The notes under the pieces are model-generated. The model was not told where the DNA came from. It was given only the letters and a program-made list of their open reading frames with translations, and searched no databases. A program made the translations under genes and the position numbers. A stretch of 64,000 bases of DNA from Methylorubrum salsuginis (GTDB lineage: Bacteria; Pseudomonadota; Alphaproteobacteria; Rhizobiales; Beijerinckiaceae). The stretch spans positions 62,001-126,000 of the forward strand of contig NZ_FOSV01000004.1 in the NCBI RefSeq assembly GCF_900114375.1. The letters run 5' to 3'. Every line of letters starts with the position of its first letter. The stretch's first letter is position 1. This document shows, piece by piece, positions 34,910-43,036 of the stretch.

Positions 34910-35395
34910 ATGCGGCGCCTTCTCAAGTTCCTCCACACCATGGGGGCCATCGGGCTCATGGGCGCGATGGCCGCCCTGCTGGTGCTGCTCGAGCGCACCC
35001 CGTCACCGACCGCGATCGAGGGCTATGCCCTGATCCGCGGCGCCATGGGGGCGGTCGCGACCTGGCTGTTCCTGCCCTCGCTGGCCCTGACGCTGCTCGC
35101 CGGCCTGCTCTCGATCGCGCAGCGCGCCTTCCACAATGCCGGCTGGGCCTGGGCCAAGCTCGCCACCGGTGTGGTGATGTTCGAGTGGGGCTTCGTCGGC
35201 GTGCAGGGGCCGATGCAGGAGGAGGCGCGCCTGAGCGCCGAGGCGCTCGCCGGCCGGGTCGACCCGGCGACGCTCGGCCAGGATCTCGGCTCGGAGCGGG
35301 GCACGCTCTGGGTGCTCCTGTTCATCGCGACCTTCAACGTGGTGTTCGGCATCTGGCGCCCGCGATTGATCCGGCGCCCGCAGCCCGCCGCCTGA
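34910..35395 (+). CDS. Four-helix membrane protein (DUF2269-like)
   Basis: The 161-residue protein begins MRRLLKFLHTMGAIGLMGAM. It has four likely membrane helices: about 6-27, 45-70 (MGAVATWLFLPSLALTLLAG), 83-100 (WAKLATGVVMFEWGFVGV) and 133-152 (LWVLLFIATFNVVFGIW). The loop between helices 3 and 4 carries VDPATLGQDLGSERG. The LKFLH start and overall layout resemble the DUF2269 family, whose function is unknown. A family A repeat pair follows 76 bp after the stop. Confidence 0.65.
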   Translation: MRRLLKFLHTMGAIGLMGAMAALLVLLERTPSPTAIEGYALIRGAMGAVATWLFLPSLALTLLAGLLSIAQRAFHNAGWAWAKLATGVVMFEWGFVGVQGPMQEEARLSAEALAGRVDPATLGQDLGSERGTLWVLLFIATFNVVFGIWRPRLIRRPQPAA

Positions 35396-35470
35396 ACCGG
35401 CCGGGAGCCCCGCGCCGCGCCGCGGTCTCCCCCGCGGCAATCGCGCTCGCCGCGGGCGGGGCGGCGGCCT

Positions 35471-35620
35471 AGAGCATCGTTCCGAAAGGTGGGAACCGGC
35501 TTTCGGAAAAAAGACGATGCGGCACAGGAACCGAGAGCATCGTTCTGAACGGCGGCTTCCGGATTTCGGAAAAACGATGCGAACCACGAACGCGGCGATG
35601 CGTCCCGGATCCGGAATCCG
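35471..35620. repeat. Dispersed repeat family A, copy 3 (tandem double unit)
   Basis: Unit one spans about 35474-35520 (GCATCGTTCCGAAAGGTGGG to GACGATGC). Unit two spans about 35535-35580 (GAGCATCGTTCTGAACGG to AACGATGC). A third element follows near 35595 (GATGCGTCCCGGATCCGGAA). The first unit matches copy 1 at 1169-1215 almost base for base. Confidence 0.75.
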
Positions 35621-35665
35621 GGGCGGATCTCCGCAATTTCCCGGAGCGGACCTGGGCGCGAGGCC

Positions 35666-37021
35666 ATGACCATCGATCAGCAGACGGCTCCATCGCGCCC
35701 CGGCGCCCGCTTGGTGCCGCCGGTGCCGGTGCCGCCGGAGCGGGAGCTGTCGACGCTGCGCTTCGTCGCGACCATGCGGACCAACGGCATCGGCTGCTGG
35801 CCGGCTTCGGCCTACGAGCTGCCCCTGCGCCGCCGCCGCCTGTTCGGCAAGGTCCGGCTCACGGTGAGCGATCCGGAGGCGGTGCGCCGGGTGCTGGTGG
35901 AGAATGCCGGCAACTACGCCCGCACCGCGCTCTCGATCCGCATGCTGCGGCCGATGCTGGGCGACGGCCTGCTCATCAGCGAGGGCGCGGCGTGGCGCCA
36001 TCAGCGCCGGGCGCTGAGCCCCGCCTTCACCCCGCGGGCGGTGGAGACGCTGGTGCCGCACATCCTCTCGGCGACCGACGAGGCGGTCGCCGCCCTCGAA
36101 GGGCCGGCCGCCCAGGGGCCGGTCGATCTGTTCGGCGCGCTCCAGCACCTCGCCCTAGAGATCGCCGGGCGCACCATGTTCTCGGTCGGCATGGCGCGCC
36201 ACGGCGCGCGTCTGCGCGGGTACCTCGCCGCCTATTCCGAACGGCTCGGGCGCCCGCACCTCACCGACGCGCTGGTCCCCTTGCGCTTCGCCACGCCGCT
36301 CGACCGGGCGCGTGACCGGTTCCGGCGCGACTGGGTCGCCTTCCTCGATACCGTGATCGCCGACCGCGCGGCGGAGCGCGACGGCCGCCCGCGCGACCTG
36401 CTCGACCATCTGCGCGCCGCCCGCGACCCCGAGACCGGCCGCAGCTTCACCACCGAGGAACTGCGCGATCAGGTCGCCACCATGATCCTGGCCGGGCACG
36501 AGACCACGGCGCTGACCCTGCTCTGGGCCTGTACCCTGCTCGCCCTCGACGCGGACGCGCAGGAGCGGGTCGCCGCCGAGGCGGACCTGCCGGAAAAACC
36601 CTTCACCCGCGCGGTGATCGACGAGACCCTGCGGCTCTATCCGCCGGCCTACGTCATCGCCCGCGTCGCGCTCGGACCGGACGTGCTGGCGGGCCAGCCG
36701 GTGGCACGCGGCGACAGCGTGACGATCTCGCCCTGGCTGCTGCACCGGCACCGCCGGCTGTGGCGCGATCCCGACGCGTTCGATCCGACCCGCTTCCTGC
36801 CCGGCGCCGCGCCCGTGCCGCGCTTCGCCTACATGCCGTTCGGGGCGGGGCCCCGCATCTGCATCGGCGCCGCCTTCGCGCTCACCGAGGCGACTTTGGC
36901 CTTGAGCCGCCTCGTCGGGCACTTCCGCCTCGCGCGGGCGGACGACCGCCCGGTCCTGCCGGCCGCCGTGGTGACGACCCAGCCCGACCACGCGCCGGCC
37001 TTCCGGCTGACGCGGCGATAA
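35666..37021 (+). CDS. Cytochrome P450
   Basis: The 451-residue protein has the full P450 set: the I-helix oxygen motif MILAGHETTALTLLWACTLL, the K-helix ExxR in VIDETLRLYPPAYVIARVAL, and the heme-binding loop FAYMPFGAGPRICIGAAFAL with the axial cysteine. There is no N-terminal membrane anchor, so it is a soluble bacterial P450, closest in style to CYP102/CYP4-like fatty-acid or alkane hydroxylases by its ICIGAAFALTE loop. No ferredoxin, ferredoxin reductase or fused reductase domain is nearby, so electron donors must be encoded elsewhere. A substrate cannot be named. Confidence 0.93.
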   Translation: MTIDQQTAPSRPGARLVPPVPVPPERELSTLRFVATMRTNGIGCWPASAYELPLRRRRLFGKVRLTVSDPEAVRRVLVENAGNYARTALSIRMLRPMLGDGLLISEGAAWRHQRRALSPAFTPRAVETLVPHILSATDEAVAALEGPAAQGPVDLFGALQHLALEIAGRTMFSVGMARHGARLRGYLAAYSERLGRPHLTDALVPLRFATPLDRARDRFRRDWVAFLDTVIADRAAERDGRPRDLLDHLRAARDPETGRSFTTEELRDQVATMILAGHETTALTLLWACTLLALDADAQERVAAEADLPEKPFTRAVIDETLRLYPPAYVIARVALGPDVLAGQPVARGDSVTISPWLLHRHRRLWRDPDAFDPTRFLPGAAPVPRFAYMPFGAGPRICIGAAFALTEATLALSRLVGHFRLARADDRPVLPAAVVTTQPDHAPAFRLTRR

Positions 37022-37070
37022 GGGCCGACGCGCTCACGCAAAAAGGCCCGGGCGGACTCGGATCTGCCGA

Positions 37071-37127
37071 GCCCGCCGCCCCGCCGTCGCGGGGACAATC
37101 GGCGATGACGCAGGATCATCGCCGATG
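37071..37127. repeat. Dispersed repeat family B, partial inverted copy
   Basis: CCGCCGCCCCGCCGTCGCGG followed by ACAATCGGCGATGACG and ATCATCGCCGAT is the reverse complement of the first half of copies at 15955 and 48266. The palindrome ATCGGCGATGA/TCATCGCCGAT is intact. It lies between the P450 gene and the convergent Ser/Gly-rich protein gene. Confidence 0.75.
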
Positions 37128-37131
37128 GGTC

Positions 37132-37422
37132 TTATTTCGACTTTGAGCCCGAGCCCGAACCGGAGCCCATGCTGCCGGAGCCGGAGGACCCGCCGGAGGT
37201 CGAGCCGGTGCTGTCGCTCTTCATCTGGGCGCCGGGCGTGTAGCCGGACGCGCCGGGGCGCGACGAACCCGAGCCGGACCCCGAGCCGTCGCTCTTCATC
37301 TGGCTGGCGGGGGTGTTGCCGGAGGCGCCGGGGCTGCTGCCGCTGCTGCTGCCCGAACCGCCGGCGAAGGCCGCGCCGGTCAGGGCCAGGGTGCCGGCGA
37401 GCGCGAGAATGGTGCGCTTCAT
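37132..37422 (-). CDS. Small exported Ser/Gly-rich repeat protein, 96 aa
   Basis: The ATG at 37422 begins a signal peptide (MKRTILALAGTLALTGAAFA). The mature part consists almost only of Gly, Ser, Pro and Asn, with two copies of a unit: PGASGNTPASQMKSD and PGASGYTPGAQMKSD, then a poly-GS end (GSMGSGSGSGSKSK). It should be disordered in the periplasm. Its design recalls the exported repeat protein at 18809-19189 (PGTVGAMN units), although the sequences are not alignable throughout. Function unknown. Confidence 0.75.
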   Translation of the reverse strand: MKRTILALAGTLALTGAAFAGGSGSSSGSSPGASGNTPASQMKSDGSGSGSGSSRPGASGYTPGAQMKSDSTGSTSGGSSGSGSMGSGSGSGSKSK

Positions 37423-37706
37423 GTCGTTCTCTCCCTTCAACATCCGTTGAGGCTTCCAGAACGATGTGCTGCGCAAAGCCGTTCCGAGAAAAAGATTTTC
37501 TCAAGAACAGGTGGTCGTCTTCGGGGCGCCGAATGCGCGCGAAAACCGCCGAGTGATGGCATTTAATCGCAAAAGTTGTTGAACGGATCGCCCGAACTCG
37601 CGTCCGTACCGGCGAAATCGACTGTTTCGCCGTCGGCATGCGGCTCGTTGCCGTCGATGGGCGGGCGTCCGGGGGCGGTTTCCGCTCTGTGAAAGCGGAA
37701 ACCGTC

Positions 37707-37985
37707 TCAGGCGGTGGCGCGCTTCTTGGCGGCCTTGGGCGTCTCGACCGGGAATTCGATGTCGACGCCCAGCGTCGACACGCCTTCGCCGCGCTCGAGC
37801 TTGATCTGCACCTTGTCGCGCTCGACCTCGATATGCTTGGCGATCACCGCGAGGATCTCCTCGCGCAACGTGATCACCAGATCGGGGCGGCTGCTCTCCG
37901 AGCGCTCGTGCGCCAGGATGAGCTGCAGGCGCTCGCGGGCGACGGAGCCGGAGCCCCGCGGCTTGAGGAAGGTCAGGACACTCAT
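37707..37985 (-). CDS. minE: Cell-division topological factor MinE
   Basis: The 92-residue protein has the N-terminal anti-MinCD helix region (MSVLTFLKPRGSGSVARERL, QLILAHERS) and the C-terminal topological-specificity domain (REEILAVIAKHIEVERDKVQ, then STLGVDIEFPV). MinE stimulates MinD ATPase and drives pole-to-pole oscillation so that the division inhibitor is lowest at midcell. Its start overlaps the minD stop by four bases (ATGA at 37982-37985). It is the last gene of minC-minD-minE. Length is close to E. coli MinE (88). Confidence 0.96.
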   Translation of the reverse strand: MSVLTFLKPRGSGSVARERLQLILAHERSESSRPDLVITLREEILAVIAKHIEVERDKVQIKLERGEGVSTLGVDIEFPVETPKAAKKRATA

Positions 37986-38797
37986 GCGGCCCTCCGGGTG
38001 AACAGCTTGTTGATCAGGGACTTGCGGTCGGTGGGGATCGACATCGCCACGGTCTCGCCCTTGAGGCGGCGCACCGCGTCGGCATAGGCGCGGGCGGGCG
38101 CGCAGAGCGGGTTGTTGAGCGTCACCGGGCAGCCGAGGTTCGACGCGCGCAGGACTTCGAGGCTCTCCGGGATGATGGCGAGCAGCGGGATCGACAGGAT
38201 CTCCAGCACGTCGTCGACCTTGAGCATGTCGCCGCGGTCGGCGCGGGCCGGGTCGAAGCGGGTCAGGATCAGGTGCTTCTCGATCGAGTCGCCGCGCTCG
38301 GCCCGCACGGTCTTGGAATCGAGGAGCCCGATGATCCTGTCCGAGTCGCGCACCGAGGAGACTTCCGGGTTCGTCACCACCACGGCGACATCCGCGTGGC
38401 GCATGGCGAGCTGGGCGCCGCGCTCGATGCCGGCGGGGCTGTCGCAGACGATCCAGTCGAACTTCTCGCGCAACTCGCCCATGACGCGCTCGACGCCCTC
38501 GTCGGTGAGCGCGTCCTTGTCGCGGGTCTGCGAGGCCGGCAGCAGCGAGAGGTTCTCGAGGCGCTTGTCGCGGATCAGCGCCTGCGGCAGCTTGGCGTCG
38601 CCGTTGGTGACGTTGATCAGGTCGTAGACCACGCGGCGCTCGGCGCCCATGATCAGGTCGAGGTTGCGCAGGCCGACATCGAAATCGACCACGCAGACCT
38701 TCTCGCCGGCCTGCGCCAGCGCCGCGCCGAGCGCCGCCGTCGTGGTGGTCTTGCCGACGCCGCCCTTGCCGGACGTGACACAAAGAACCTTGGCCAT
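37982..38797 (-). CDS. minD: Septum-site-determining ATPase MinD
   Basis: The 271-residue protein carries the deviant Walker A motif CVTSGKGGVGKTTTTAALGA, the switch VVDFDVGLRNLDLIMGAERR, DWIVCDSPAGIERGAQLAMR, and a C-terminal amphipathic membrane-targeting helix (LINKLFTRRAA). MinD-ATP dimers bind the membrane, recruit MinC and are released by MinE. Length matches E. coli MinD (270). It starts 11 bp after the minC stop, and its stop overlaps minE. Confidence 0.97.
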   Translation of the reverse strand: MAKVLCVTSGKGGVGKTTTTAALGAALAQAGEKVCVVDFDVGLRNLDLIMGAERRVVYDLINVTNGDAKLPQALIRDKRLENLSLLPASQTRDKDALTDEGVERVMGELREKFDWIVCDSPAGIERGAQLAMRHADVAVVVTNPEVSSVRDSDRIIGLLDSKTVRAERGDSIEKHLILTRFDPARADRGDMLKVDDVLEILSIPLLAIIPESLEVLRASNLGCPVTLNNPLCAPARAYADAVRRLKGETVAMSIPTDRKSLINKLFTRRAA

Positions 38798-38808
38798 ACT
38801 GTTTCCCC

Positions 38809-39495
38809 TTAACCCAAGGCTGCGATTTTGATCGCGCCGCCGTCGGACCAGATCTGGACCGCCTGACCGCGCAGGTGAGTGCCCATGTCCTCGGCCGTGC
38901 GGACGAGGCGGTCGATGCCGAGAAGCTCGGGCTCGAACTTGCGGCAGTAGATGCGGGCGCGCGGGTTCTTGGCGGCGCCGGCGATGGCCCGGCCGCGCAG
39001 CGCCCCGTAGACGTGGATGGAGCCGCCCGCGAGGATCTCGGCGCCCGAGGACACCGATCCCATTACGGTCACGTCCCCCTCCGGGTGGACGATGCTTTGC
39101 CCTGAGCGCACCGAGCCCTCGATGGTGAGGGAGGACACGCCGGGCTTCTCCTCGGGCCCCGCGGGGGCCTCGAGGGTCTCGCCCTGCGGGCGGCCGCCGA
39201 CGAGGCGCGGCGGCAGGGTGGGCGGGAGCGCGGAATCCGCGCCCTCGATGCCGAGGAGGCGCAGGCGCCGGGTGCTCAGTTCGGCGATCAGGCTCTCCAG
39301 CTCGCTCGCCGAAGGCTTGAGACCCGCGACGTCGAGGATCACGGCCTTGTCGTCGAACAGCGTCGGATCGCGCTTCAGGGCGCCGTCCAGGAGGACGAGC
39401 CACTCGGCGGCCGGCGCTTGCGGCGCCAGCGAGACGGCGCGGAACACGCGGCCTCGCAGGGGCAGTGAGAGGTGGGGTGGAGCGGGGCTGGTCAC
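38809..39495 (-). CDS. minC: Septum-site-determining protein MinC (operon copy)
   Basis: MinC inhibits FtsZ assembly when carried by MinD. The protein is 228 residues from a GTG at 39495, chosen because the resulting start aligns with the second MinC at 43000 and GGAAAC lies upstream. An ATG at 39597 adds 34 residues. The N-terminal domain (SLPLRGRVFRAVSLAP) is followed by a linker and the C-terminal beta-helix (VRSGQSIVHPEGDVTVMGSV, AGGSIHVYGALRGRAIAGAA), which binds MinD. It is first in minC-minD-minE. The 255-bp upstream region is AT-richer and holds a hairpin CCCGGCAA/TTGCCGGG (39571-39589). Confidence 0.93.
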   Translation of the reverse strand: MTSPAPPHLSLPLRGRVFRAVSLAPQAPAAEWLVLLDGALKRDPTLFDDKAVILDVAGLKPSASELESLIAELSTRRLRLLGIEGADSALPPTLPPRLVGGRPQGETLEAPAGPEEKPGVSSLTIEGSVRSGQSIVHPEGDVTVMGSVSSGAEILAGGSIHVYGALRGRAIAGAAKNPRARIYCRKFEPELLGIDRLVRTAEDMGTHLRGQAVQIWSDGGAIKIAALG

Positions 39496-39750
39496 GGGCG
39501 TTGACGTTTCCTTACCGACCCGCCCATTGATCGCCGGTAAGGTTACCGGGTGGTTAATTTTTTGCTTGTTCCCGGCAAGAATTGCCGGGCCGGTCATTTT
39601 TGCCGCCCCCCGTGCCGGGGCGGAAAAGCGAAAGCCCACCCCTCCCTTATGCGTGCCGGAGGGCCATCGGGATAAAAGTTAAGACATCGCGCGGCTCCCG
39701 GAATCCCTTTCCCGGGCGATCCTGTGATCCGAGGCCGGGCGCGATTCGGC

Positions 39751-40785
39751 TCAGCTCATGCCGCGCAACACCTTCGTCGTCAGGCGGCGGTTCTGGAAGG
39801 TCACGGTGACCGAGCCGGCTTGGCTCGGCGGCGACCAGACATAGACCTCGAAGGTGCCGAGCCCGTCGATCGCCACCGCGCTGTCGAGCCGCCCGCGGCA
39901 GCCGAACAGCCCCTCGACCTCCTTCAGGCTCATGCCGGTGCGGATGCGCTCGAACCGCTCTCGCGTCACGAGGCAGGTCCGGGGCGGCGCAGCCTCCGCG
40001 GGCGCCGCGCCGGGGCGGAAGGCCGGTTCGATCGAGAGCGCCGCCCCCGGCGCGAAGGCGGCCCGAGGAGCGTTCTGCGGGGCGTCCGAAGCAGCCTCGC
40101 GGCGCGACGGCGCGGTGGCCGCTGCCGGGGCCGATCGGGTCTCGGGGGCGAGCGTGGATGGCGGAACCGCCGCCGACGCGTGCGCGGCCGCGCGCGCCGG
40201 GGCGCGCCGCTCGCCCTCCGGCGGTGTCTGCGCCGCGCGGGCGCCGTCCAGCGGCACGAAGGCGGGGCCCGCGCCGCGGCGGCCGGTCCTGCGCGCCGCC
40301 GCGCCGCCGCCGGCGGCCTCGGGCAGGGCGTCGGACCGCAGGGTCGGGTTGGCGGAGGTCTCCTCGATTTCCGGGGGGCGCCTGCTCAGCACCACCGCCC
40401 GGCGCATGGCCTGGGCGAGGCGGTCCATCCGCTCGGTGAGGCGCCGCTCGCGCTCCTCGGCGTTCCGGCTCTGGCCGGGCCGGGCCGCCTCGCAGGCCCG
40501 GATCACCGCGACGAGGTCGCGGATGTTCTCACCGCTCCACGCCGCGGCCGGCTTGCCGAACAGGAGGAGCGGAGCGGTCTCGTCCGCCTTCCCGTCGCCT
40601 TGTCCGGTCTCGTCGCCTTTCCGCGCCCGCTCGAAGGCGGCGAGTTCCCCTTCCACCAGAGCACGGCTCTCGGCGCAACCGCCCTGCTCGGCGATGATCT
40701 CGGACAGCCGGGCGCGGAATGCGTCGTCGGCCGCCGCGAGGCTCGGGGCGAGGGCGATCAGGATCGCCAGGGCAGGCAGGCGCAT
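39751..40785 (-). CDS. Exported protein with BamE/SmpA-like C-terminal domain
   Basis: The 344-residue precursor starts at ATG 40785 with a signal peptide (MRLPALAILIALAPSLAAAD). Residues 20-140 look helical with one cysteine each in GGCAESRALV and RACEAARPG. A long Ala/Pro/Arg-rich linker (about 160-270) follows. The last 75 residues read RERFERIRTGMSLKEVEGLF, then TFEVYVWSPPSQAGSVTVTF and QNRRLTTKVL, which is the pattern of small BamE/BLIP-fold domains (helical pair plus three strands). It may be a periplasmic or outer-membrane accessory protein. No Cys lipobox is present. Function unknown. Confidence 0.7.
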   Translation of the reverse strand: MRLPALAILIALAPSLAAADDAFRARLSEIIAEQGGCAESRALVEGELAAFERARKGDETGQGDGKADETAPLLLFGKPAAAWSGENIRDLVAVIRACEAARPGQSRNAEERERRLTERMDRLAQAMRRAVVLSRRPPEIEETSANPTLRSDALPEAAGGGAAARRTGRRGAGPAFVPLDGARAAQTPPEGERRAPARAAAHASAAVPPSTLAPETRSAPAAATAPSRREAASDAPQNAPRAAFAPGAALSIEPAFRPGAAPAEAAPPRTCLVTRERFERIRTGMSLKEVEGLFGCRGRLDSAVAIDGLGTFEVYVWSPPSQAGSVTVTFQNRRLTTKVLRGMS

Positions 40786-41071
40786 CGGACGAGGCCTCCG
40801 GGTTTGCGATCCGGGATCGAACCCGCGATCCCGTGAAGCAAAGGTACGGCCAATGCCGAGAATGCGAGCGATCCCCATGGAAAGCCAGGGACAGGAGCGG
40901 AAACGCGGTCGCGCCGACGGTTCGACCGTCTTCCCCCGAACCGAGGCGATCGTCGCAGAATTTGTCTGAAATTGTGGCCGCGGCAAGCGTAGCCATTAAT
41001 ATCTCGGTAAGATAAATCCCCGACATCGCAACACTTGTTAAAGTCAGAAAATGATGGCCCGGGGGATGGAT

Positions 41072-42226
41072 ATGTCGTTCTTGAAAAAGATAAATGACGC
41101 TGACGATGAGATCGGGAGCGCCTTCAAGGTCAATCTCGTCAAGCAGATCGTGTCATCGAAGGATACGGTTCTGCCGGCCAACGTGCTGAATCTCGTCCTG
41201 ACCGGAAAAGGCAGCATCAACGGGACCGGCAACGCCCTTGACAACGTCATCACCGGGAATGCGGCGCGGAATATGTTGAACGGCGAGGCCGGCAACGATC
41301 GCCTCATCGGCGGCGGCGGCAACGACTCCCTGAGAGGCGGCGACGGCAAGGATCATCTGTTTGGCGACGCTGGCGACGACTTTCTGTTCGGCGGGATCGG
41401 CGACGACTGGATGGATGGCGGCGCGGGCAAGGATTGGCTGTTGGGCGAGGCCGGCAACGACCGCCTTTACGGCGGCGCGGACGCTGACAAACTGAGCGGC
41501 GGTGATGGCAACGACCACCTTTACGGTGGCGCCGGCACCGATGAACTCAGGGGCGGTGTCGGGAACGATTGGCTGGACGGCGGTGCCGGGGCGGATGTGA
41601 TGAATGGCGGCAGCGGCAGTAATACTTATATTGTCGATGATGTCGGAGACAAAGTGGAGGATTATTCTTCGGGAAATAATGAAATCAGCACTGTCATCGC
41701 GCGTGTTTCCTATGATGCCTTCGAGAATCGCCACATCGATAACATCACCTTGATTGGCAAGGATCAAATCGGTGCAATCGGTAACGAGCAGGACAACGTC
41801 ATCACCGGCAACGCCGCCGTGAACGTCTTGCAGGGATGGGGGGGCAACGACACCCTGATCGGCGGCGCGGGCGCAGACCGTCTGTTCGGCGGCGCAGGCC
41901 ACGACAGCTTCGTGTTCAAGGCGCTGTCCGACAGCCCCGGCGGCAGGGCCGGCCACGACATCATCGGCGATCAATACGACTCCTTCACGCGCGGCGACCG
42001 CATCGACCTCAGGGCCATCGACGCGAACACCAAGCTCGCCGGCGATCAGGCGTTCACGCTCGTCAAGGCATTCGGCGGCCATGCCGGCGAGCTTCAAGTG
42101 ACGAAGATCAAAGGATCGACGGATCATGTCCTCGTCTCGGCGGACGTGAACGGCGACGCCAAGGCCGACTTCGCTGTGGAAGTCTTCACCAAGATCCAGT
42201 TGCAGGCGGGCGACTTCCTGCTGTGA
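41072..42226 (+). CDS. RTX-type calcium-binding protein
   Basis: The 384-residue protein has a first block of glycine-rich nonapeptides between about residues 57 and 180 (GEAGNDRLIGGGGNDSLRGG, GDAGDDFLFGGIGDDWMDGG) forming a calcium-dependent parallel beta roll, then a spacer with NEISTVIARVSYDAFENRHI, a second shorter RTX block (GWGGNDTLIGGAGADRLFGG) and a C-terminal domain that fits the secretion-linked peptidase M10 serralysin C-terminal type. There is no signal peptide, as expected for type I secretion, but no ABC exporter is nearby. GGGGGAT about six bases before ATG 41072 decides the start; ATGs at 41051 and 41054 are alternatives. Confidence 0.88.
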   Translation: MSFLKKINDADDEIGSAFKVNLVKQIVSSKDTVLPANVLNLVLTGKGSINGTGNALDNVITGNAARNMLNGEAGNDRLIGGGGNDSLRGGDGKDHLFGDAGDDFLFGGIGDDWMDGGAGKDWLLGEAGNDRLYGGADADKLSGGDGNDHLYGGAGTDELRGGVGNDWLDGGAGADVMNGGSGSNTYIVDDVGDKVEDYSSGNNEISTVIARVSYDAFENRHIDNITLIGKDQIGAIGNEQDNVITGNAAVNVLQGWGGNDTLIGGAGADRLFGGAGHDSFVFKALSDSPGGRAGHDIIGDQYDSFTRGDRIDLRAIDANTKLAGDQAFTLVKAFGGHAGELQVTKIKGSTDHVLVSADVNGDAKADFAVEVFTKIQLQAGDFLL

Positions 42227-42232
42227 GCAGGG

Positions 42233-42258
42233 AAGGCCCCCGGTCATCCGGGGGCCTT
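42233..42258. terminator. Hairpin between convergent RTX and minC2 genes
   Basis: AAGGCCCCCGG and CCGGGGGCCTT form a perfect 11-bp stem around TCAT. There is no T-tract, but the position between two convergent stops suggests bidirectional termination. Confidence 0.6.
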
Positions 42259-42268
42259 CATGAGGTCT

Positions 42269-43000
42269 TCAGTCGAGGGCCGCGATCACGATGGCGTCGC
42301 CGTCGAGCCGGGCCTGCACCGCCTGGCCGCGGCCCGTTGCACCGAGGTCGTCGGCGGTCTTGTAGAGGCCGTCGATGGCGATCAGTTCCGGCTCGAATTT
42401 CCGGCACAGGATGCGCGCGTTGGCATCGCCCACCGCGCCCGCGATGGCGCGGCCTCGCAGCGCCCCGTAGATGTGGATCGAGCCGCCCGCGATCACTTCC
42501 GCCCCGGAGGCGACCGAGCCCATCACGGTCACGTCGCCGTCGAGATGCTGGATCACCTGCCCCGAGCGCACCGGCGCGTCGAGCACGAAGGAGCGCGGCC
42601 GCGGCGGGGCCGGCGGGGCCGCGGCCTGACTTGGCGCGGTGGCCGATGGCGTGGCAGCGGGCGTCTCGGCGCCGGGCTCGGGCGCCGAAAAATCGTCGAT
42701 CGGCTTGCCGCCCACCAGCGGCGGCGGGAAGCCGGGGCCGAGCGAGGTCGGGCCGATGCCTTCGATCCCCAGAATCGTGATCGAGCGCTTGTTCAGCTCG
42801 GCGCAGAGGTCGAGCAGGTCCGAGCGGTCGAAGGACAGGCCGGTCACGTCGAGGATGATCGCCCGCACCGAAAAGAAGGCGGGCGCGCGCTGCTTCAGGG
42901 CGTCGAGTTCGGCCAGCCACTGATCGACCGGCGGCACGGGGGCCAGCACCATCGCCAGGAACGAGCGGCCGCGGAAGCGGATCGGGGGGCGGGCGGTCAC
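42269..43000 (-). CDS. minC: Second MinC paralogue
   Basis: The 243-residue protein has the same architecture as the operon MinC: N-terminal domain (TARPPIRFRGRSFLAMVLAP), an Ala/Pro linker, and a complete C-terminal beta-helix (VRSGQVIQHLDGDVTVMGSV, AGGSIHIYGALRGRAIAGAV, RKFEPELIAID). All residues I know to matter for MinD binding (RSGQ block) are kept, so it looks functional. No minD or minE accompanies it, and it lies 3.5 kb from minCDE on the same strand. The start is a GTG at 43000. A DUF2254 gene lies 36 bp upstream in the same direction and could share its transcript. Confidence 0.9.
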   Translation of the reverse strand: MTARPPIRFRGRSFLAMVLAPVPPVDQWLAELDALKQRAPAFFSVRAIILDVTGLSFDRSDLLDLCAELNKRSITILGIEGIGPTSLGPGFPPPLVGGKPIDDFSAPEPGAETPAATPSATAPSQAAAPPAPPRPRSFVLDAPVRSGQVIQHLDGDVTVMGSVASGAEVIAGGSIHIYGALRGRAIAGAVGDANARILCRKFEPELIAIDGLYKTADDLGATGRGQAVQARLDGDAIVIAALD

Positions 43001-43036
43001 GGGAGGGGCCGGATCGGTCGGGTCATGCCGGCCAGC

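Noticed and set aside
40805..40835. On the minus strand GCGGGTTCGATCCC looks like the T-arm of a tRNA.
   Set aside because: The T-stem does not pair over five bases and no acceptor, D-arm or anticodon arm can be folded from the 70 bases before it.
41267..41610. Regular short repeats resembling a CRISPR array.
   Set aside because: The periodicity is 27 bp or multiples of it within an open frame and encodes RTX nonapeptides; there are no identical repeats with unique spacers and no cas genes.
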